A stretch of 64,000 nt of DNA from Poriferisodalis sp965208555 (GTDB lineage: Bacteria; Actinomycetota; Acidimicrobiia; Acidimicrobiales; Poriferisodalaceae), in assembly GCF_965208555.1 (NCBI RefSeq), contig NZ_OZ242342.1, positions 3,100,001 through 3,164,000 on the forward strand. Direction: 5' to 3'. This document shows positions 62,021 to 64,000 of the stretch, in pieces. The translations under genes and the position numbers were made by a program. Within the stretch, counting starts at the first letter, position 1, and each line of letters begins with the position of its first letter. Under the pieces are notes generated by a model. The model was given only the letters and a program-made list of their open reading frames with translations. It searched no databases and was not told the origin of the DNA.

Positions 62021-64000
62021 CTAGCCGGCGCTCTCGAGCAGGTCCAGCACCTCGGCCGCGGCCTCGGCGATGACCGTGCCGGGCGGGTAGATCGCGGCAG
62101 CGCCTGCAGCGCGCAAGGCGTCGAAGTCCTGTGGCGGGATGACGCCGCCGACGACGATCAAGATGTCGGGCCGACCGAGTTCGCCGAGCGCCTCTCGCAG
62201 CTCTGGCACCAGGGTCAAGTGACCTGCCGCCAGGGACGAGGCACCGACCACATGGACATCGTTCTCGACAGCTTGGCGCGCTGTTTCGGCAGGTGTGCTG
62301 AACAGCGGTCCGATGTCGACGTCGAAGCCCAAGTCCGCGTAGGCAGTGGCCACCACCTTCTGGCCCCGGTCATGGCCGTCTTGGCCCATTTTGGCGATGA
62401 GGATGCGCGGTCGGCGCCCGGTGCGGTCGCCGAAGGCGGCGATCCGGGCACGGACAGCATCGACGGCAGCAGCCATCGTGTTCGGGCTGCCGTGGGCGTC
62501 GGGGCCGTCTGCGTCATGCGAACTGTCGCCGGCCATCTCGCTCCCGTACACGCCGCTGATCGTGCGGATCTGCGCAGTGTGCCGCCCGAACACGTCTTCC
62601 ATGGCGGCACTGATCTCTCCCACGGTGGCATGGCAGCGCGCCGCGTCGACGGATGCGGCCAGCAGGTTCCCCTCGCCTGTGCGCGCCACCTCGCGCAGCG
62701 CATCCAGTGAGCGCTGCACCGCATCAGCGTCGCGCCCGGTGCGCAGACGGTCCAGCTTCGCAAGCTGGGCCCCGCGAACCTCGGCATTGTCGACCCGCAA
62801 GATGTCGACCTCGTTGGACAGCTCGGACTGGTAGCGGTTGACACCGACCACTGTCCGCTGCCCCGCCTCGATGCGTGCCTGGGTGCGCGCGGCCGCTTCC
62901 TCGATGCGCATCTTGGGAATGCCGGCTTCGATGGCACGGGCCATCCCGCCGAGCTCTTCCACCTCGGCGATGTGAGCCGCAGCGCGGCGCGCCAGCTCTG
63001 CAGTGAGCCGCTCCACGTAGTAGCTCCCGCCCCACGGATCGATCACCCGGGTGGCGCCGGCCTCGTGCTGCAAGAACAGCTGCGTGTTGCGGGCGATGCG
63101 GGCGCTGAAGTCGCTCGGCAGCGCCAGCGCCTCGTCGAATGCGTTCGTGTGCAGGCTCTGGGTGTGACCGTCGACGGCGGCCATCGCCTCGATGCAGGTG
63201 CGCACGACGTTGTTGTAGGGGTCCTGGGCCGTGAGCGACCAGCCCGAGGTCTGGCAGTGGGTGCGCAGCGAGGTCGATCGCGGGTTCTGCGGATCGAAGC
63301 CTGAGACCAGCTTGGCCCACAGCAGCCGTGCAGCGCGCAGCTTGGCGACCTCCATGAAGAAGTCCATGCCGATGCCCCAGAAGAAGCTGAGGCGCGGCGC
63401 AAAGTCGTCGATGCCCATGCCGGCGCCGATGCCGCAGCGCAGGTATTCGAGACCGTCGGCCAGCGTGTAGCCGAGTTCGAGGTCGGCAGTCGCCCCGGCT
63501 TCTTGCATGTGGTAGCCGGAGATGGAGATCGAGTTGTAGCGGGGCATCTCGGCTGAGGTGAACTCGAAGATGTCGCTGATGATCCGCATGGAGGGCTGGG
63601 GCGGGTAGATGTAGGTGTTGCGGACCATGAACTCCTTGAGGATGTCGTTCTGGATGGTCCCGGCGAGTTGGGCAGGCTTGACGCCCTGCTCCTCCGCTGC
63701 CACGACGTAGAGCGCTAGCACCGGCAGCACGGCGCCGTTCATGGTCATCGACACGCTCATGCGGTCGAGCGGGATGCCGTCGAACAGCGTGCGCATGTCG
63801 AGGATCGAGTCGATGGCCACGCCCGCCATGCCCACATCTGAAGCGACCCTCGGATGATCGGAGTCGTAGCCGCGGTGGGTCGCGAGGTCAAAGGCCACCG
63901 ACAGGCCGCGCTGGCCGGCCGCCAGGTTGCGCCGGTAGAACGCGTTGGAGTCCTCAGCGGTGGAGAAACCGGCGTACTGCCGGATCGTCCAGGGCTGATT
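62021..64000 (-). CDS. mutB: methylmalonyl-CoA mutase large subunit (5' end beyond window)
   Basis: This B12 enzyme interconverts methylmalonyl-CoA and succinyl-CoA. The 659 visible residues start at QPWTIRQYAGFSTAED, well inside the protein; the frame runs off the right edge, so perhaps 70 residues are missing. The TIM-barrel domain (AFDLATHRGYDSDHPRV, MNGAVLPVLALYV) is followed by the cobalamin domain with its His ligand in MGQDGHDRGQKV. The Met at 63898 is internal and not the start. meaB lies downstream on the same strand, as expected. Confidence 0.95.
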   Translation of the reverse strand, partial: NQPWTIRQYAGFSTAEDSNAFYRRNLAAGQRGLSVAFDLATHRGYDSDHPRVASDVGMAGVAIDSILDMRTLFDGIPLDRMSVSMTMNGAVLPVLALYVVAAEEQGVKPAQLAGTIQNDILKEFMVRNTYIYPPQPSMRIISDIFEFTSAEMPRYNSISISGYHMQEAGATADLELGYTLADGLEYLRCGIGAGMGIDDFAPRLSFFWGIGMDFFMEVAKLRAARLLWAKLVSGFDPQNPRSTSLRTHCQTSGWSLTAQDPYNNVVRTCIEAMAAVDGHTQSLHTNAFDEALALPSDFSARIARNTQLFLQHEAGATRVIDPWGGSYYVERLTAELARRAAAHIAEVEELGGMARAIEAGIPKMRIEEAAARTQARIEAGQRTVVGVNRYQSELSNEVDILRVDNAEVRGAQLAKLDRLRTGRDADAVQRSLDALREVARTGEGNLLAASVDAARCHATVGEISAAMEDVFGRHTAQIRTISGVYGSEMAGDSSHDADGPDAHGSPNTMAAAVDAVRARIAAFGDRTGRRPRILIAKMGQDGHDRGQKVVATAYADLGFDVDIGPLFSTPAETARQAVENDVHVVGASSLAAGHLTLVPELREALGELGRPDILIVVGGVIPPQDFDALRAAGAAAIYPPGTVIAEAAAEVLDLLESAG

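Overview
The window reads as a housekeeping segment of a GC-rich actinobacterial chromosome. The 16S rRNA gene and the gene order (arg cluster, mpg, tyrS, TPR gene, tlyA-nadK-recN-steA-steB, pyrG, xerD, scpA-scpB-rluB, cmk, der) follow the block known from mycobacteria and other Actinobacteria. The 16S variable regions look most like class Acidimicrobiia; that placement is my inference from memory and has not been searched.

Layout. 1-4685: gltB with the first codons of gltD on the minus strand. 4686-4886: divergent control region with ArgR-type half-sites. 4887-12176: tightly overlapping argC-B-D-F-R-H, then mpg and a Nudix gene; argJ and argG are absent from the cluster. 12222-14624: two small membrane proteins and an ABC-2 exporter. 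14713-15984: tyrS. 15985-21641: one complete rRNA operon (promoter, leader, 16S, 23S, 5S, terminator) with no spacer tRNA. 21670-26938: TPR protein, class I aldolase and the 2-oxoacid:ferredoxin oxidoreductase korAB. 27003-34582: tlyA-nadK-recN-steA-steB and two genes for lipid-linked glycan chemistry. 34659-36173: an aminohydrolase (minus). 36272-42410: pyrG, xerD, trpS (minus), scpA, scpB, rluB. 42572-46261: a giant indolepyruvate-type ferredoxin oxidoreductase. 46331-54534: tyrA, an aroA-cmk fusion, plsC, ispH (minus), a DUF512 radical-SAM gene, der and a small membrane protein. 54572-55054: tRNA-Pro and a DUF427 gene. 55081-64000: an FAD oxidoreductase (minus), nrdA-nrdB, and meaB and mutB (both minus) flanking a small PH-like membrane protein. 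Gene-free stretches of about 300 bases or more are only the rRNA leader, the 16S-23S spacer and the region upstream of nrdA; all three are described.

The most interesting item is the DUF427 gene at 54683-55054. Its reading frame is interrupted once, by a TGA exactly where the family has the conserved Cys of its CPWKG-type motif. The frame then continues with family-typical sequence to a normal stop. Nineteen bases after the TGA sits a perfect 6-bp hairpin with a GGTC loop, matching the known rules for a bacterial SECIS element. This looks like a selenoprotein in a family I do not know to contain selenocysteine, although a nonsense-mutated pseudogene remains possible.

Other threads. Many genes without a Shine-Dalgarno sequence have a TANNNT-like -10 box 6-8 bases before the start codon, which implies leaderless transcripts and fixes several starts. 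Small overlapping ORFs precede pyrG and nrdA. Several short perfect tandem duplications (24-34 bp) occur at gene ends or inside genes. The rRNA operon carries long complementary processing stalks and two matching boxA motifs.
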